Assembly (NCBI RefSeq): GCF_900155945.1
Contig: NZ_FTMN01000003.1
Location: 310,001 to 374,000, forward strand
DNA from: Marinobacterium stanieri
GTDB lineage: Bacteria > Pseudomonadota > Gammaproteobacteria > Pseudomonadales > Balneatricaceae
Direction of reading: 5' to 3'
Length of the DNA stretch: 64,000 nucleotides
Below, one piece after another: positions 37,171-47,634 of the stretch. The position numbers and the translations under genes were made by a program. Under the pieces are notes generated by a model, which was given only the letters and a program-made list of their open reading frames with translations, searched no databases and was not told the DNA's origin. Position 1 is the stretch's first letter. The number at the start of each line of letters is the position of its first letter.

Positions 37171-37195
37171 GGGTGCGGCCTCTTCGACCGCACCC
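37171..37195 (-). promoter_or_regulatory. Intercistronic hairpin between prpC and acnD
   Basis: GGGTGCGG and CCGCACCC pair across a 9-nt loop, 9 bp beyond the prpC stop. It is the only marked structure in the 115-bp gap and may protect the prpC mRNA end or reduce acnD readthrough. Confidence 0.45.
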
Positions 37196-37203
37196 CGCAG
37201 CGA

Positions 37204-38334
37204 TCAGGCGCGATCTTCGATCGCAACCCATTCGGCCGATTCCGGACCAGAGTAGTCAGCGGACGGACGGATAATACGGTTGTTGGCACGCTGCTCCATC
37301 ACGTGAGCAGTCCAGCCGGCTACGCGCGAACATACGAAGATCGGCGTGAACAACTCGGTCGGAATACCCATGAAGTGGTAAGCAGAGGCATGGAAGAAGT
37401 CAGCGTTACAGAACAGTTTCTTCTCGCGCCACATCACCGCTTCAACACGCTCGGAAACCGGATACAGAACGGTGTCACCCACCTGCTCTGCCAGTTTCTC
37501 CGACCACTCCTTGATGATCGCGTTACGCGGATCGGAGTCACGGTAGATCGCGTGGCCGAAGCCCATGATCTTGTCTTTGCGCGCCAGCATGCCCATGATC
37601 GCTTCTTCAGCTTCATCAGCCGATTTCCACTGTTCAATCATGGCCATGGCAGCTTCGTTGGCACCACCGTGCAGCGGGCCACGCAGGGAACCGATTGCAC
37701 CGGTCACACAGCTGTGAATATCAGACAGAGTGGAAGCACAGACACGTGCAGTGAAGGTTGAGGCGTTAAATTCATGCTCGGCGTACAGAATCAGCGACGC
37801 ATGCATTACTTTAACGTGCAGCGGATCCGGCTTCTTGTCATGCAGAGTCCACAGGAAGTGCTCACCGATAGAGTCAGCGTCGGTCTCGGTGTTGATACGT
37901 TTGCCGTTATGGGCAAAGTTGTACCAGTAGTTGATGATCGACGGGAACACGGCCAGCATACGGTCGATATGATCGTGCTGCTCGGAGAAATCCTGTTCTG
38001 TTTCCAGGTTACCCAGCATGGAGCAACCGGTACGCATAACGTCCATCGGATGCGCATCTTTCGGGATCTGTTCCAGCACCACTTTCAGGGCTTCAGGCAG
38101 ACCACGCATCCCTTTGAGCTTGGCTTTGTACGCATCCAGTTCTGCCTGGTTCGGCAGCTTGCCGTACAGCAGCAGGTAAGCAACTTCTTCAAACTGCGCC
38201 TTGTCAGCCAGTTCCTTGATGTCGTAACCACGGTAGGTCAGACCGGCACCTGTTTTACCTACAGTACAAAGTGCGGTTTCGCCTGCTGACTGTCCTCGCA
38301 GACCTGCGCCACCGAGTTTCTTTGCTTCTGCCAT
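37204..38334 (-). CDS. prpC: 2-methylcitrate synthase
   Basis: 376 residues. Condenses propionyl-CoA with oxaloacetate. Citrate-synthase family motifs: AGLTYRGYDIKELAD, HEFNASTFTARVCAST (active His), LHGGANEAAM, GFGHAIYRDSDPRN. The short N-terminus (starts near residue 50 of GltA-type enzymes) and the sequence type fit PrpC rather than GltA. AGGAGTGACAG lies ahead of the ATG. Position between prpB and acnD is the usual one. Confidence 0.96.
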   Translation of the reverse strand: MAEAKKLGGAGLRGQSAGETALCTVGKTGAGLTYRGYDIKELADKAQFEEVAYLLLYGKLPNQAELDAYKAKLKGMRGLPEALKVVLEQIPKDAHPMDVMRTGCSMLGNLETEQDFSEQHDHIDRMLAVFPSIINYWYNFAHNGKRINTETDADSIGEHFLWTLHDKKPDPLHVKVMHASLILYAEHEFNASTFTARVCASTLSDIHSCVTGAIGSLRGPLHGGANEAAMAMIEQWKSADEAEEAIMGMLARKDKIMGFGHAIYRDSDPRNAIIKEWSEKLAEQVGDTVLYPVSERVEAVMWREKKLFCNADFFHASAYHFMGIPTELFTPIFVCSRVAGWTAHVMEQRANNRIIRPSADYSGPESAEWVAIEDRA

Positions 38335-38417
38335 CTGTCACTCCTTAATCTGTTGCCGGGAGGCCAGGCCTCCCTGTACCAGTTTTCTCGATCCGCTATG
38401 CGGATGATGACTTATAT

Positions 38418-39311
38418 TTATTTGTTTTTGCCTTCCTGAAAGAGGGCGTCCAGCTTCTGCTCGAAGTCGTGGTAGTTAAGGAAATCGTAGAGTTCCATGC
38501 GTGTCTGCATGCTGTCGACAACGGCCTTCTGGTCGCCGTCATTGAGCAGATGCTCATATACATTCAAGGCTGCCTTGTTGGCCGCACGGAAGGCGGACAG
38601 CGGGTACAGCACCATGGTTGCACCGGCCTCGGACAGCTCAGAGGTGTTGAACAGCGGCGTGGCACCAAACTCGGTGATATTGGCCAGCAGGTGAGCACCG
38701 TTGATGCCGTTAGAGAAAGCACGGTAATCGTCCAGAGTGTGCACGGCTTCGGCGAAGATACCGTCAGCGCCAGCTTCCAGACATGCCTGGGCGCGCTCGA
38801 CGGCTGCGTTCAGACCTTCCATCTGGAAGGCATCGGTACGCGCCATGACGAAGAAGTCACCATCGGTTTTGGCATCAACGGCAGCCTTTACACGGTCAAC
38901 CATCTCTTCCAGAGAGACGATTTCCTTATTCGGGCGGTGACCACAACGCTTCTGGGCAACCTGGTCTTCAATATGAACGGCAGCTGCACCGCCCTTTTCC
39001 ATTTCCTTGATGGTGCGGGCAATGTTAAAAGCACCACCCCAACCGGTATCGATATCAACCATCAGCGGGGTATCAACAGCGCTGGTGATACGGCGTACAT
39101 CTTCGACCACGTCATTCATGGAGGTCATGCCCAGATCCGGCAGACCGTAAGATGCATTGGCAACGCCACCGCCTGACAGGTAAATCGCCTTGTGGCCAAC
39201 ACGGGTTGCCATCATTGCGTTGTAGGCATTGACCGTACCTACGATCTGCAGTGGATTGCTGTCAGCCAGTGCTTTGCGGAAACGTCCGCCTGCAGTCAGT
39301 TTTTCAGCCAT
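38418..39311 (-). CDS. prpB: Methylisocitrate lyase
   Basis: 297 residues. Splits 2-methylisocitrate to pyruvate and succinate. Active-site loop [10 protein letters not shown] with C123, metal-binding VDIDTGWGG and HIEDQ are present. It lacks the extra segments of isocitrate lyase. It overlaps the end of the prpR gene by 8 bp and precedes prpC by 83 bp. The pyruvate it yields can be taken to PEP by PpsA coded in this window. Confidence 0.97.
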   Translation of the reverse strand: MAEKLTAGGRFRKALADSNPLQIVGTVNAYNAMMATRVGHKAIYLSGGGVANASYGLPDLGMTSMNDVVEDVRRITSAVDTPLMVDIDTGWGGAFNIARTIKEMEKGGAAAVHIEDQVAQKRCGHRPNKEIVSLEEMVDRVKAAVDAKTDGDFFVMARTDAFQMEGLNAAVERAQACLEAGADGIFAEAVHTLDDYRAFSNGINGAHLLANITEFGATPLFNTSELSEAGATMVLYPLSAFRAANKAALNVYEHLLNDGDQKAVVDSMQTRMELYDFLNYHDFEQKLDALFQEGKNK

Positions 39312-40026
39312 GTTTATCCCCTTCCGGTTTGTTATCGGTATCCAGCTTGGCTTCTATATTGCGACGTGCCGCACTGATATGTCGGCGCATCAGCATTTCG
39401 GCCAACTCCTCATCGCGCGCCTCGATCGCATCGATGATTTGTCGGTGTTCCTTGAGTGCCCGCTTGGGGCGGGAGCTGGAAACACTGAATTGATAGCGGT
39501 ACATGCGTACCAGGTGGTAAAGATCGTCGCCCAGCAGCTCCAGCAATTTGGAGTTTTTGCTGCCCTGAACAATGCGGTAGTGAAAATCCAGGTCGCCCTC
39601 TTTCTGGAAGTAGGAGCGGCCCTCACGCTGTTCTACAGATGCTTCATGCTCATCCAACAGGCGCTTGAGGCTTTCGATCTCTTCATCCGTCATGTTCTGA
39701 GCAGCCTGTCGGCAAGCCATGCCTTCCAGGGCTTCACGGACGCGGTAGATCTCAATCAACTCATGGGCGGACAGTTGAACGACTCGTGCTCCCACATGCG
39801 CCTTGCGCTCTACCAGGCGCCAGCCCTCAAGGCGGCGAATGGCCTCACGCAAGGGGCCACGACTGATGCCATAGGTGCGTGCCAGTTCAGGCTCGCTGAT
39901 CTTGTGACCCGGCGGGATTTCACCCTTTACGATGGCGGTCACGATCTGCTGACATACACGGTCTGCAAGGGTTCGAGTTTCGGGTTCAAGCGGCACTACT
40001 TTGCGCTGCCCTGTCTGCTCTTTCAC
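39304..40026 (-). CDS. GntR/FCD regulator of the methylcitrate operon
   Basis: About 240 residues. Winged helix ([42 protein letters not shown]) and FCD domain ([37 protein letters not shown]). First gene of the prp operon, overlapping prpB. The frame stays open to a TTG at 40059, but that codon lies in the operator and only about 8 nt from the inferred transcript start, so GTG at 40026 (or 40044) is preferred; neither has an ideal ribosome site. Probably a repressor released by 2-methylcitrate or propionyl-CoA, as inferred from position. Confidence 0.88.
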   Translation of the reverse strand: MKEQTGQRKVVPLEPETRTLADRVCQQIVTAIVKGEIPPGHKISEPELARTYGISRGPLREAIRRLEGWRLVERKAHVGARVVQLSAHELIEIYRVREALEGMACRQAAQNMTDEEIESLKRLLDEHEASVEQREGRSYFQKEGDLDFHYRIVQGSKNSKLLELLGDDLYHLVRMYRYQFSVSSSRPKRALKEHRQIIDAIEARDEELAEMLMRRHISAARRNIEAKLDTDNKPEGDKHG

Positions 40027-40048
40027 GTCCTGTTCGATCCTCACCAAG

Positions 40049-40060
40049 ATTGTCGACAAT
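40049..40060. promoter_or_regulatory. prp operator 1, ATTGTCGACAAT
   Basis: Perfect 12-bp palindrome immediately downstream of the inferred transcription start of the prp operon. FadR-subfamily regulators use sites of this size. Bound protein here would block polymerase escape. Confidence 0.6.
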
Positions 40061-40073
40061 GTTCAATGAAGCA

Positions 40074-40102
40074 ACGATACCGCTGCTAAACTTGAGCGTC
40101 AA
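40074..40102 (-). promoter_or_regulatory. Sigma-70 promoter of prp operon
   Basis: On the minus strand TTGACG (40102-40097), a 17-bp spacer and TATCGT (40079-40074). Start of transcription is expected near 40067. The two operators lie on either side of it. Confidence 0.6.
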
Positions 40103-40120
40103 CATGGCTGAATGGAAAAA

Positions 40121-40137
40121 TTGTCGACATCCGACAA
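40121..40137. promoter_or_regulatory. prp operator 2, TTGTCG-N5-CGACAA
   Basis: Inverted repeat sharing the TTGTCG half of operator 1, about 75 bp (seven helical turns) from it, upstream of the -35. The pair suits looping or independent repression; the neighbouring hydrolase gene ends at 40156. Confidence 0.5.
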
Positions 40138-40155
40138 AAGTCTAGGGGGATTCCC

Positions 40156-41022
40156 TCAGTGTTGTTCAAGGTACCGCTGCAGCTCTTCGTTCATGCTGCG
40201 CGCGATCTGCCTGGGCTTCTGAAATGGCAAGGAATGATCAGTACCCGAGACCATAAAGTAGTGCCAGTTCGGGAGCCGCTCAGCCAGCCCAAGATGGTAC
40301 TGATGCATTAAATCGACACTTTGTCCGCCGATAAAACTGCTGACATCTCCCTGCGCAGCCACCAGCTGCTCGCGATCGATTCGGTTGATTGCATCGGTAA
40401 CGGCATCCAGCGCAAAGGCAAAGCCTTCGGGCCTGCGTCCCAATCGTTTTACGGCAACCGCCTGTACCTGAGGTGATACGCGTCGATTCGGGGAAATGGT
40501 ATCCAGAAACTGGACAATGCCCCGCTCATGATCCGTATCGCGCAGGTGCACGGCTGCTTCCGAATAACGCTGACGCAGTTGCACGGTGGTCGTCCAGTCG
40601 GGTCGGTCGAGCACCGCGGACTCCAGCAGAAACTGCTTGCCGACCCGATCAGGATAGCGCTGCTTCAATAGCATGCTGACGAGCCCGCCCAGGGAATAAC
40701 CGGCCAGATCGAACTGCCACCAGGCCAGGTGATCCAGCAACGACGCCATGTCACTGACCAGCTCCTCTACCTTGAAGGCATACTCTTTCCGGTCAGGAAA
40801 GTGGCTATCACCGGCACCACGCAGGTCCGGCACCAGAATTTCGTGCCAATGCGCCAGGTATGCCGTGAGCAGATGCCAGGTATCAGCACCGGCGACACCG
40901 GCGCCGTGCACAAGCAGTAAGCGCCGACCGGGAGCGACGTCCGGATTACGGTACAGGCGATAGCACAGAGACTGGTCCGGCAGCGCCAGTCGATGCTCTG
41001 AAATCTGACAAGGGTGTTTCAT
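40156..41022 (-). CDS. Alpha/beta hydrolase
   Basis: 288 residues. Fold marks: oxyanion region LLLVHGAGVAG, DLRGAGDS, nucleophile elbow GYSLGG (Ser), and the late GTDHSLPF with the catalytic His. Resembles the MenH/hydrolase group with a helical cap; substrate unknown. ATG at 41022 is chosen because GAGG lies 6 nt ahead; an in-frame TTG at 41034 includes that ribosome site. It stands between pabB (divergent) and the prp promoter region, with no clear tie to either. Confidence 0.85.
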   Translation of the reverse strand: MKHPCQISEHRLALPDQSLCYRLYRNPDVAPGRRLLLVHGAGVAGADTWHLLTAYLAHWHEILVPDLRGAGDSHFPDRKEYAFKVEELVSDMASLLDHLAWWQFDLAGYSLGGLVSMLLKQRYPDRVGKQFLLESAVLDRPDWTTTVQLRQRYSEAAVHLRDTDHERGIVQFLDTISPNRRVSPQVQAVAVKRLGRRPEGFAFALDAVTDAINRIDREQLVAAQGDVSSFIGGQSVDLMHQYHLGLAERLPNWHYFMVSGTDHSLPFQKPRQIARSMNEELQRYLEQH

Positions 41023-41124
41023 AATGATCCTCAAAAAGGGTTACCCCATTAATTATAACGGGTTAGAGGGTCGCGATTCCCGGTATGTACAGGGTAAAAT
41101 GCGCATTTTGAAGAGGCGTGACGG

Positions 41125-42498
41125 GTGATACAGCAACAGGCACTGGATAATCGGCTGAATGCACACGAGGTATTGGAGCGCGTTCGTCCTCTGGGCCACC
41201 CCGTCTTATTGGACAGCAGTCAGCCAGAGGCCATCACCGGACGCTATGACATCATCGCCGCAGGCCCCGACCGCGTCGTTTCCATGTCTGCTGCCGGCTT
41301 GAGCTGCCGCGACAGCAACGGTCAGCCGTTGCAACTGGACCCAAGTCAGCCTCCCTTCGCCTGCCTGCAACAATTGCTTGATGAACTGGGCACACCGGAG
41401 CCACTATCTGACAGCCCTTTTAATGCGGGACTGATGGGTATTTTCGGCTACGATCTTGGCCGTGCTATCGAGCAGCTTCCCGAGCACGCACAGGCAGATA
41501 TCGATTACCCCTGGCTTCTGGTGGGTCGCTACCTCTGGGCAGTTGTCATCGACCATGTCGACAATAGTCGTCGATTGATCTGGCACCCCTTGGCTAATGA
41601 CGTCATTGACCAGGTAAAAAGCCTGCTGGTTTCTCCGGCATGCAACAACTCCGCCCCGGACAGATTCGCACTTACACAACCCTTTGCAAGCAACCTGAGC
41701 GCTGATCAATATCGCCAGGCGCTGGAAAAAATCGACGACTATATCCATGCCGGCGATTGCTATCAGATCAACTTTGCCCAACGCTTCCAGGCTCAGTACC
41801 AGGGCGACCCCTGGCACGCCTATAAACGCTTGCGCAGACAGGCGACAACACCCCACGCAGCCTACATGGAGTCACCCGAAGGTGCGATTCTGTCCCTGTC
41901 ACCTGAAAGATTCCTGTTTGTGGATAGCGATGGGCAAGTGGAAACACGCCCCATCAAGGGAACACGCCCGCGTGGCAAAACCGCTGAGGAAGATGCAGCA
42001 TTGGCGCAGGAATTGAGCAATGCCGAGAAAGATCGCGCCGAAAACCTGATGATCGTTGACCTGTTGCGCAACGATATCAGCCGCAACTGCGCCCCAGGCA
42101 GTGTCGATGTTCCAGAGCTTTTCAGCATCGAGAGCTACCCCAATGTGCACCATTTGGTCAGCAGTGTCTGCGGCACACTCAAGCCCGGCACAACGGCACT
42201 TAACCTGCTCAGGGATGCCTTCCCCGGCGGCTCTATCACCGGTGCTCCCAAGATTCGTGCCATGGAAATCATTGACGAGCTGGAACCTCAGCGTCGCTCG
42301 GTATACTGCGGCTCTATAGGGTATATCAGCTGCTGCGGACGCATGGATACAAGCATCACCATTCGTACGCTGCTGTGCCAGGAAGGCGAGATTTACTGCT
42401 GGGCCGGCGGTGGAATTGTCGCCGACTCAGTAATTGAGGAAGAGTATCAGGAAACCTTCAATAAGGTTAATAACCTGCTCCACGGGCTGGGTAATTAA
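41125..42498 (+). CDS. pabB: Aminodeoxychorismate synthase component I
   Basis: 457 residues; with PabA it makes aminodeoxychorismate for folate. Chorismate-binding domain marks: HAGDCYQINFAQRF, LSLSPERFL, ETRPIKGTRPRGKTAEED (the PIKGT lysine separates PabB from anthranilate synthase PIAGT), EKDRAENLMIVDLLRNDISR, PGGSITGAPKIRAMEII. GTG at 41125 has GAGG 8 nt ahead. Convergent with the M23 peptidase gene, overlapping by 4 bp. Confidence 0.95.
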   Translation: MIQQQALDNRLNAHEVLERVRPLGHPVLLDSSQPEAITGRYDIIAAGPDRVVSMSAAGLSCRDSNGQPLQLDPSQPPFACLQQLLDELGTPEPLSDSPFNAGLMGIFGYDLGRAIEQLPEHAQADIDYPWLLVGRYLWAVVIDHVDNSRRLIWHPLANDVIDQVKSLLVSPACNNSAPDRFALTQPFASNLSADQYRQALEKIDDYIHAGDCYQINFAQRFQAQYQGDPWHAYKRLRRQATTPHAAYMESPEGAILSLSPERFLFVDSDGQVETRPIKGTRPRGKTAEEDAALAQELSNAEKDRAENLMIVDLLRNDISRNCAPGSVDVPELFSIESYPNVHHLVSSVCGTLKPGTTALNLLRDAFPGGSITGAPKIRAMEIIDELEPQRRSVYCGSIGYISCCGRMDTSITIRTLLCQEGEIYCWAGGGIVADSVIEEEYQETFNKVNNLLHGLGN

Positions 42499-43733
42499 CC
42501 CTGCCCCTGCTTATTCATCTGCGCAAGCAGGCGATCCCGCAGGGAATCAAACGCCAGACGGTCGGCCTGATTAACCCCTTCTGCGACAGGTATGGCAGCC
42601 TTCATGGCATCCACCGGACGACCATTGATATGCAGCTCGTAATGCAGGTGCGCGCCGGTTGAACGGCCCGAGTTACCCGAAAGCGCTATCTTTTGGCCAC
42701 GACTCACGGTCTGCCCCTTGCTTACCAGCGCCTTGCTCAGGTGCAGGAAGCGAGTTTTATACTTCTGCCCATGCTCAATCACAATGTACAAACCGGCATA
42801 GGGATGTTTGGTAACGCGCGTCACCACCCCATCGCCCGTCGCCAGTATCGGCGTGCCTATGGGCGTAGCAAAGTCGGTACCATTATGCGGACGCACACGG
42901 CCTGTCACCGGATGTTTGCGGAAGGGATTGAAGCGGGAGCTCAAACGGTATCGACCTTTGGTCGGGTAACGCATGAACGCACGGGCCAGGCTGTCACCAT
43001 TGAGGTCAAAATACTGACCCTCAAAGTTGAATGCCGTCAGCTCGCGTGAGCGATTCAGGATACGCAGCCCTTCCAGGCGGGTATTACCCGTTGCTTCACC
43101 CTCAATGTACTGCTTGGCACGCACAACCTGGAAACTGTCGCCGGCACGCAGGTCTCGTCGAAAGTTAAGCTTGTCCTGAAGCAGTGCTGAAACCTTCTGG
43201 ATCTCCGAAGCCGTCAGTCCGGCGCGCTTGGCGGACACATAGAAGCTGCCGTTAATATCACCAGCTACCACTTCCTCTTTCCATTCACCTTCAACACGCA
43301 CTTCGCTGTATTCAAAGGTTTCTTCCCCTGCTCGAGAGAACACAACCTGATGCGCAGGACTGAAACGCAGCTCCAGCTGATCAAGCTGCCCTTCGTAGAG
43401 CCAGAAGCTCAATTGGTCTCCCGGCTTCAGTGTATCGAGCGCCAGGATGGATACATCACTTTCCAGCACCTGATACATGGCTGCCTGCCCCACATCGAGC
43501 ATGTCGAAAATGGTGCTGAGCGTATCGCCGCGCTGAATTGTGTAGGTAAAGTCCGGCACACGAACATCAACCCGGCTCAGTGATTCCGGGCTTTCCAGCT
43601 CGCTGTCCGGCAATGCCTGAATAGGCAGCTTAAGATCAGAATGCAGAGGCTGATATGAAAAGGCACCAAGCGTCAAAGCCACGGCCGGCAGGAAGACACC
43701 CAACATTAATGGCTTGCGCAGAAACCTCTTCAT
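42495..43733 (-). CDS. LysM/M23 murein endopeptidase, MepM-like
   Basis: 412 residues. An N-terminal membrane anchor or signal (about 8-28), LysM-like segment (YTIQRGDTLSTIFDMLDV), an OapA-type linker domain, then the lysostaphin-type M23 domain with zinc ligands visible in HNGTDFATPIGTP and HLHYELHINGRPVD. It cleaves peptidoglycan cross-links during growth. Length and layout fit E. coli MepM (440). The gene precedes nothing on its strand; thrH lies 17 bp upstream. Confidence 0.9.
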   Translation of the reverse strand: MKRFLRKPLMLGVFLPAVALTLGAFSYQPLHSDLKLPIQALPDSELESPESLSRVDVRVPDFTYTIQRGDTLSTIFDMLDVGQAAMYQVLESDVSILALDTLKPGDQLSFWLYEGQLDQLELRFSPAHQVVFSRAGEETFEYSEVRVEGEWKEEVVAGDINGSFYVSAKRAGLTASEIQKVSALLQDKLNFRRDLRAGDSFQVVRAKQYIEGEATGNTRLEGLRILNRSRELTAFNFEGQYFDLNGDSLARAFMRYPTKGRYRLSSRFNPFRKHPVTGRVRPHNGTDFATPIGTPILATGDGVVTRVTKHPYAGLYIVIEHGQKYKTRFLHLSKALVSKGQTVSRGQKIALSGNSGRSTGAHLHYELHINGRPVDAMKAAIPVAEGVNQADRLAFDSLRDRLLAQMNKQGQG

Positions 43734-43750
43734 ACCTACCTCACGTACAC

Positions 43751-44368
43751 TTAGATTTTCAGATCACGGGCGCTTGCATCAACAAACGCCTGCTTGAGAT
43801 CGCTGAATGTCTGTACAGCCGGGAACTGAGGAAACTCCTCAATTACGTTCTGCGGTGCATGGAACAGAATACCGGACTCAGCCTGAGCCAGCATGGTGGT
43901 GTCGTTGTAGGAGTCACCGGCCGCAATCACACGGTAGTTCAGCAACTGGAAAGCACGTACTGACTGACGCTTGGGGTCACGCTGACGCAGCGTGTAGTCA
44001 GTGATACGACCTTCTTCGTTCACTTCAAGCTTGTGGCACAGCAGTGTGGGGTAACCCAGCTGCTTCATCAGGGGTGCCGCGAATTCATAGAAGGTATCGG
44101 ACAGAATCACTACCTGGAAGCGTTCACGCAACCAGTCGATGAAGTCACGTGCACCTTCCAGCGGGGCCAGGCGGCTGATGGTATCCTGAATCTGCGGCAG
44201 GGTCAGACCATGCTCATCCAGAATACGCAGGCGCTGCTTCATCAGGACGTCGTAATCGGGAATATCCCGGGTTGTGGCTTTAAGCTCCTCGATACCGGTT
44301 TCTTCTGCAAATGCAATCCAGATCTCGGGGATTAGAACACCTTCCAGGTCAAGACAAGCCAGTTCCAC
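43751..44368 (-). CDS. thrH: Phosphoserine phosphatase / homoserine phosphotransferase ThrH
   Basis: 205 residues of the HAD superfamily, close to Pseudomonas ThrH. DLEGVLIPE (note DxE in place of the common DxD), LSDTFYEFA, late lysine region HKLEVNEEG and AAGDSYNDTTML. ThrH removes phosphate from phosphoserine and can pass it to homoserine. It could be co-transcribed with the M23 gene 17 bp downstream. Confidence 0.94.
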   Translation of the reverse strand: MELACLDLEGVLIPEIWIAFAEETGIEELKATTRDIPDYDVLMKQRLRILDEHGLTLPQIQDTISRLAPLEGARDFIDWLRERFQVVILSDTFYEFAAPLMKQLGYPTLLCHKLEVNEEGRITDYTLRQRDPKRQSVRAFQLLNYRVIAAGDSYNDTTMLAQAESGILFHAPQNVIEEFPQFPAVQTFSDLKQAFVDASARDLKI

Positions 44369-44429
44369 GCGGACGCCTCCAGTAAGTAAATATTAGTGCG
44401 CCACAATTTACCTTGTCGTATCAAGGCTT

Positions 44430-45422
<993 letters not shown>

Positions 45423-45501
45423 TTATAAATCAAGCTTCAATATAACATTATAGAATAAACAAGCAACCAACCCTTTTCCTCAATGAAGTCAATCACCTGG
45501 C

Positions 45502-46599
45502 TCAGGCTCGATTCTTCAGACGACGATTTTCTTCCTCCAGCGCAGCAATACGTTTTTCCATGGTTGCCAGGCTGGATTGGCTTTTTTGCAGCTGGTCTTC
45601 AGAGCTTTGCAACTGGCTACGCAGTTGCTGCTCGCGCTTGGACGATTCGGCCGTGAGCGCTTCAAGCCGGGCAGCGACCTTGTCACGCGCCTGCTCACCT
45701 TCCAGCACCTGTTTTTCAAGTCGTTTGACCTTGTTACGCTCGGCCAGCAGCTGAGAGCTCAATTGTGCCTGCTCTTTATTCTGCTGAACGTCTTCGGACT
45801 TCAACCGGCCCAGCTCATCACTGGTCAGTTTTAATTGAGTGGTAAGCGTATCGATTTTGGCATCACGCTTGCCCAATTGGCTCTCTACACCCGACAGCTG
45901 ACGCGACAGGTCTGCTTCCGCGCGCCCGCTTTCATCCCGCAGCTTATCCAGGGCATTACGGTAATGACGCGTATCCACTTCAGCCTTGGCAATCGCCTCC
46001 AGGCTGTAGCGCTTTTCATCCTTGAGGCGCTGCTCAAATACTTTCTGCGCATCCTGATGTGTTTTTTGCAGTTGCGCCAACTCCTGACAGACATTGGCAT
46101 GCATCTGGGCAGTACGCTGATGCTCATTGCGTTCCTGAGACAAATCCTGTTTCAGGGATTCAATCTCTTTTTCGCGCGCACTGGCACGATCCTGTAGCGC
46201 TTCAAAGCGACGTTCGAGTTCGCCATAACGCTTCTCGAGCTCGCTAATTTCGCCACGGGACTCACGCAGGGCATCATCACAGGCTTTAGCCTGGGCTTCC
46301 TCCGGCTGCACGCGGATCTGCTGGATCAGATTGGCACGATCTGTTGCTTCATCAACAGCGGCTTGCCACAAACGCGCCATCATCGCCTGAACCGACTCAG
46401 GCACTTCTCCCGCAATGGGAGAGCGCGGGGTGCCTAATCGATTACCCAACCCTTTGCGCCATTCCGACAGCAGCTCTTCTGCTTCAGCAATATCGTTCAG
46501 GCGACATTGATCGAGCAGGAACTCCGGTTCAGGGTTACGCCCCGCCGCCAACATCGCATCAGCGGCTGCGAAGAACTGCGCTTTCTGTGGGTTATCCAT
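45502..46599 (-). CDS. KfrA-like coiled-coil protein
   Basis: 365 residues. Residues 1-50 (FFAAADAMLAAGRNPEPEFLL, AEAEELLSEWRKGL) resemble the N-terminal DNA-binding domain of plasmid KfrA proteins; residues about 110-365 are one long coiled coil of heptads rich in Glu, Lys, Gln and Leu (ISELEKRYGELERRFEAL; IAALEEENRRLKNRA). KfrA forms elongated dimers that bind DNA and organise plasmids. The gene follows rluC by 5 bp, so it is co-transcribed with it. A chromosomal nucleoid or partition role is possible but unproven. Confidence 0.75.
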   Translation of the reverse strand: MDNPQKAQFFAAADAMLAAGRNPEPEFLLDQCRLNDIAEAEELLSEWRKGLGNRLGTPRSPIAGEVPESVQAMMARLWQAAVDEATDRANLIQQIRVQPEEAQAKACDDALRESRGEISELEKRYGELERRFEALQDRASAREKEIESLKQDLSQERNEHQRTAQMHANVCQELAQLQKTHQDAQKVFEQRLKDEKRYSLEAIAKAEVDTRHYRNALDKLRDESGRAEADLSRQLSGVESQLGKRDAKIDTLTTQLKLTSDELGRLKSEDVQQNKEQAQLSSQLLAERNKVKRLEKQVLEGEQARDKVAARLEALTAESSKREQQLRSQLQSSEDQLQKSQSSLATMEKRIAALEEENRRLKNRA

Positions 46600-46604
46600 G
46601 GCAT

Positions 46605-47579
46605 TTACTCCTCACCGGCAAAACGATCAGCCAAAGCTGACAACCGCTTTTCTGTCTCTGCGTCCATTGGAGCAGAAACGCTAAGCTGCTCGCCATCCGG
46701 CAGCTCGACTTCAAGCCGGGCCGCATGCAGCATCAAGCGCTTGATGCCCAACTGGCGAAAATGTTCATTATCAGCATCCGGCGTATATTTCACATCACCC
46801 ACGATGGGATGACCTGCATACTGTGTATGTACGCGTATCTGATGTGTACGTCCGGTTAACGGCCGCGCTTCAATCAGCGTGGCAGCATCCTGAAAACGAC
46901 GCAATACCTGAAAACGGGTAACCGACGGCTTGCCATCCGGGTTCACCTTGACCATGCGTTCACCGGATTTAAGCTCATACCGAAGCAAGGGCGCATCGAT
47001 GGCCTGCTTGCGTTTTTCCCAACGCCCAACAACAAGGGCGTGATAGATCTTGTTGACCTTACGCTGTCGCAGCGCATCATGAAGATAGCGGAGCATACTG
47101 CGCTTCTTGGCCACCATAATGCAGCCGGACGTATCGCGGTCCAACCGGTGCACCAGCTCCAGGAAACGGCTCTTGGGCCGAATCTGGCGCAAGGCTTCGA
47201 TCATGCCAAGACTGACGCCACTACCGCCATGCACGGCAAGACCGGAAGGCTTGTTAATCACCACAAGGCTATCGGACTCATACACAATAGCCTGTTCCAG
47301 ATGTTCAGCCAGGCTTGCACTCACTGGCGCAGACTCACCACGCTCAGGAATACGAACGGGGGGAATACGAACCAGATCACCTGCATTGATACGGGTATCG
47401 GGTTTCACCCGTTTTTTGTTGACACGGATCTCACCCTTGCGAAGGATGCGGTAAATAAGACTTTTCGGAGCGCCTTTAAGCTGGGTGCGCAGGAAGTTGT
47501 CGATCCTTTGTCCTTCCTGGTCCGGATCAACTTCTACAAAACGGACCTGTTGCGCTTTTTGCTGCGTTTTTTGCGTCAT
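46605..47579 (-). CDS. rluC: 23S rRNA pseudouridine synthase RluC
   Basis: 324 residues. S4 RNA-binding domain (about 15-75: [28 protein letters not shown]) and a pseudouridine synthase domain with the catalytic [15 protein letters not shown] motif and RTHQIRVH. RluC modifies positions 955, 2504 and 2580 of 23S rRNA. Divergent to rne, which is the usual place in gammaproteobacteria. Confidence 0.95.
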   Translation of the reverse strand: MTQKTQQKAQQVRFVEVDPDQEGQRIDNFLRTQLKGAPKSLIYRILRKGEIRVNKKRVKPDTRINAGDLVRIPPVRIPERGESAPVSASLAEHLEQAIVYESDSLVVINKPSGLAVHGGSGVSLGMIEALRQIRPKSRFLELVHRLDRDTSGCIMVAKKRSMLRYLHDALRQRKVNKIYHALVVGRWEKRKQAIDAPLLRYELKSGERMVKVNPDGKPSVTRFQVLRRFQDAATLIEARPLTGRTHQIRVHTQYAGHPIVGDVKYTPDADNEHFRQLGIKRLMLHAARLEVELPDGEQLSVSAPMDAETEKRLSALADRFAGEE

Positions 47580-47599
47580 ACAGAGAAAATGACTCTTAA

Positions 47600-47628
47600 T
47601 TGATGCCTTCTGGGTTAGCTGTTATATT
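47600..47628 (+). promoter_or_regulatory. Strong sigma-70 promoter of rne
   Basis: TTGATG, a 17-bp spacer and TATATT. Start expected near 47635, giving a leader of about 400 nt. Confidence 0.7.
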
Positions 47629-47634
47629 CTACCG

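Noticed and set aside
41563-41573. TGTCGACAAT in pabB as another prp operator
   Set aside because: Lies inside coding sequence, lacks the full palindrome; similar cores occur in ppsA and prpB coding DNA by chance.
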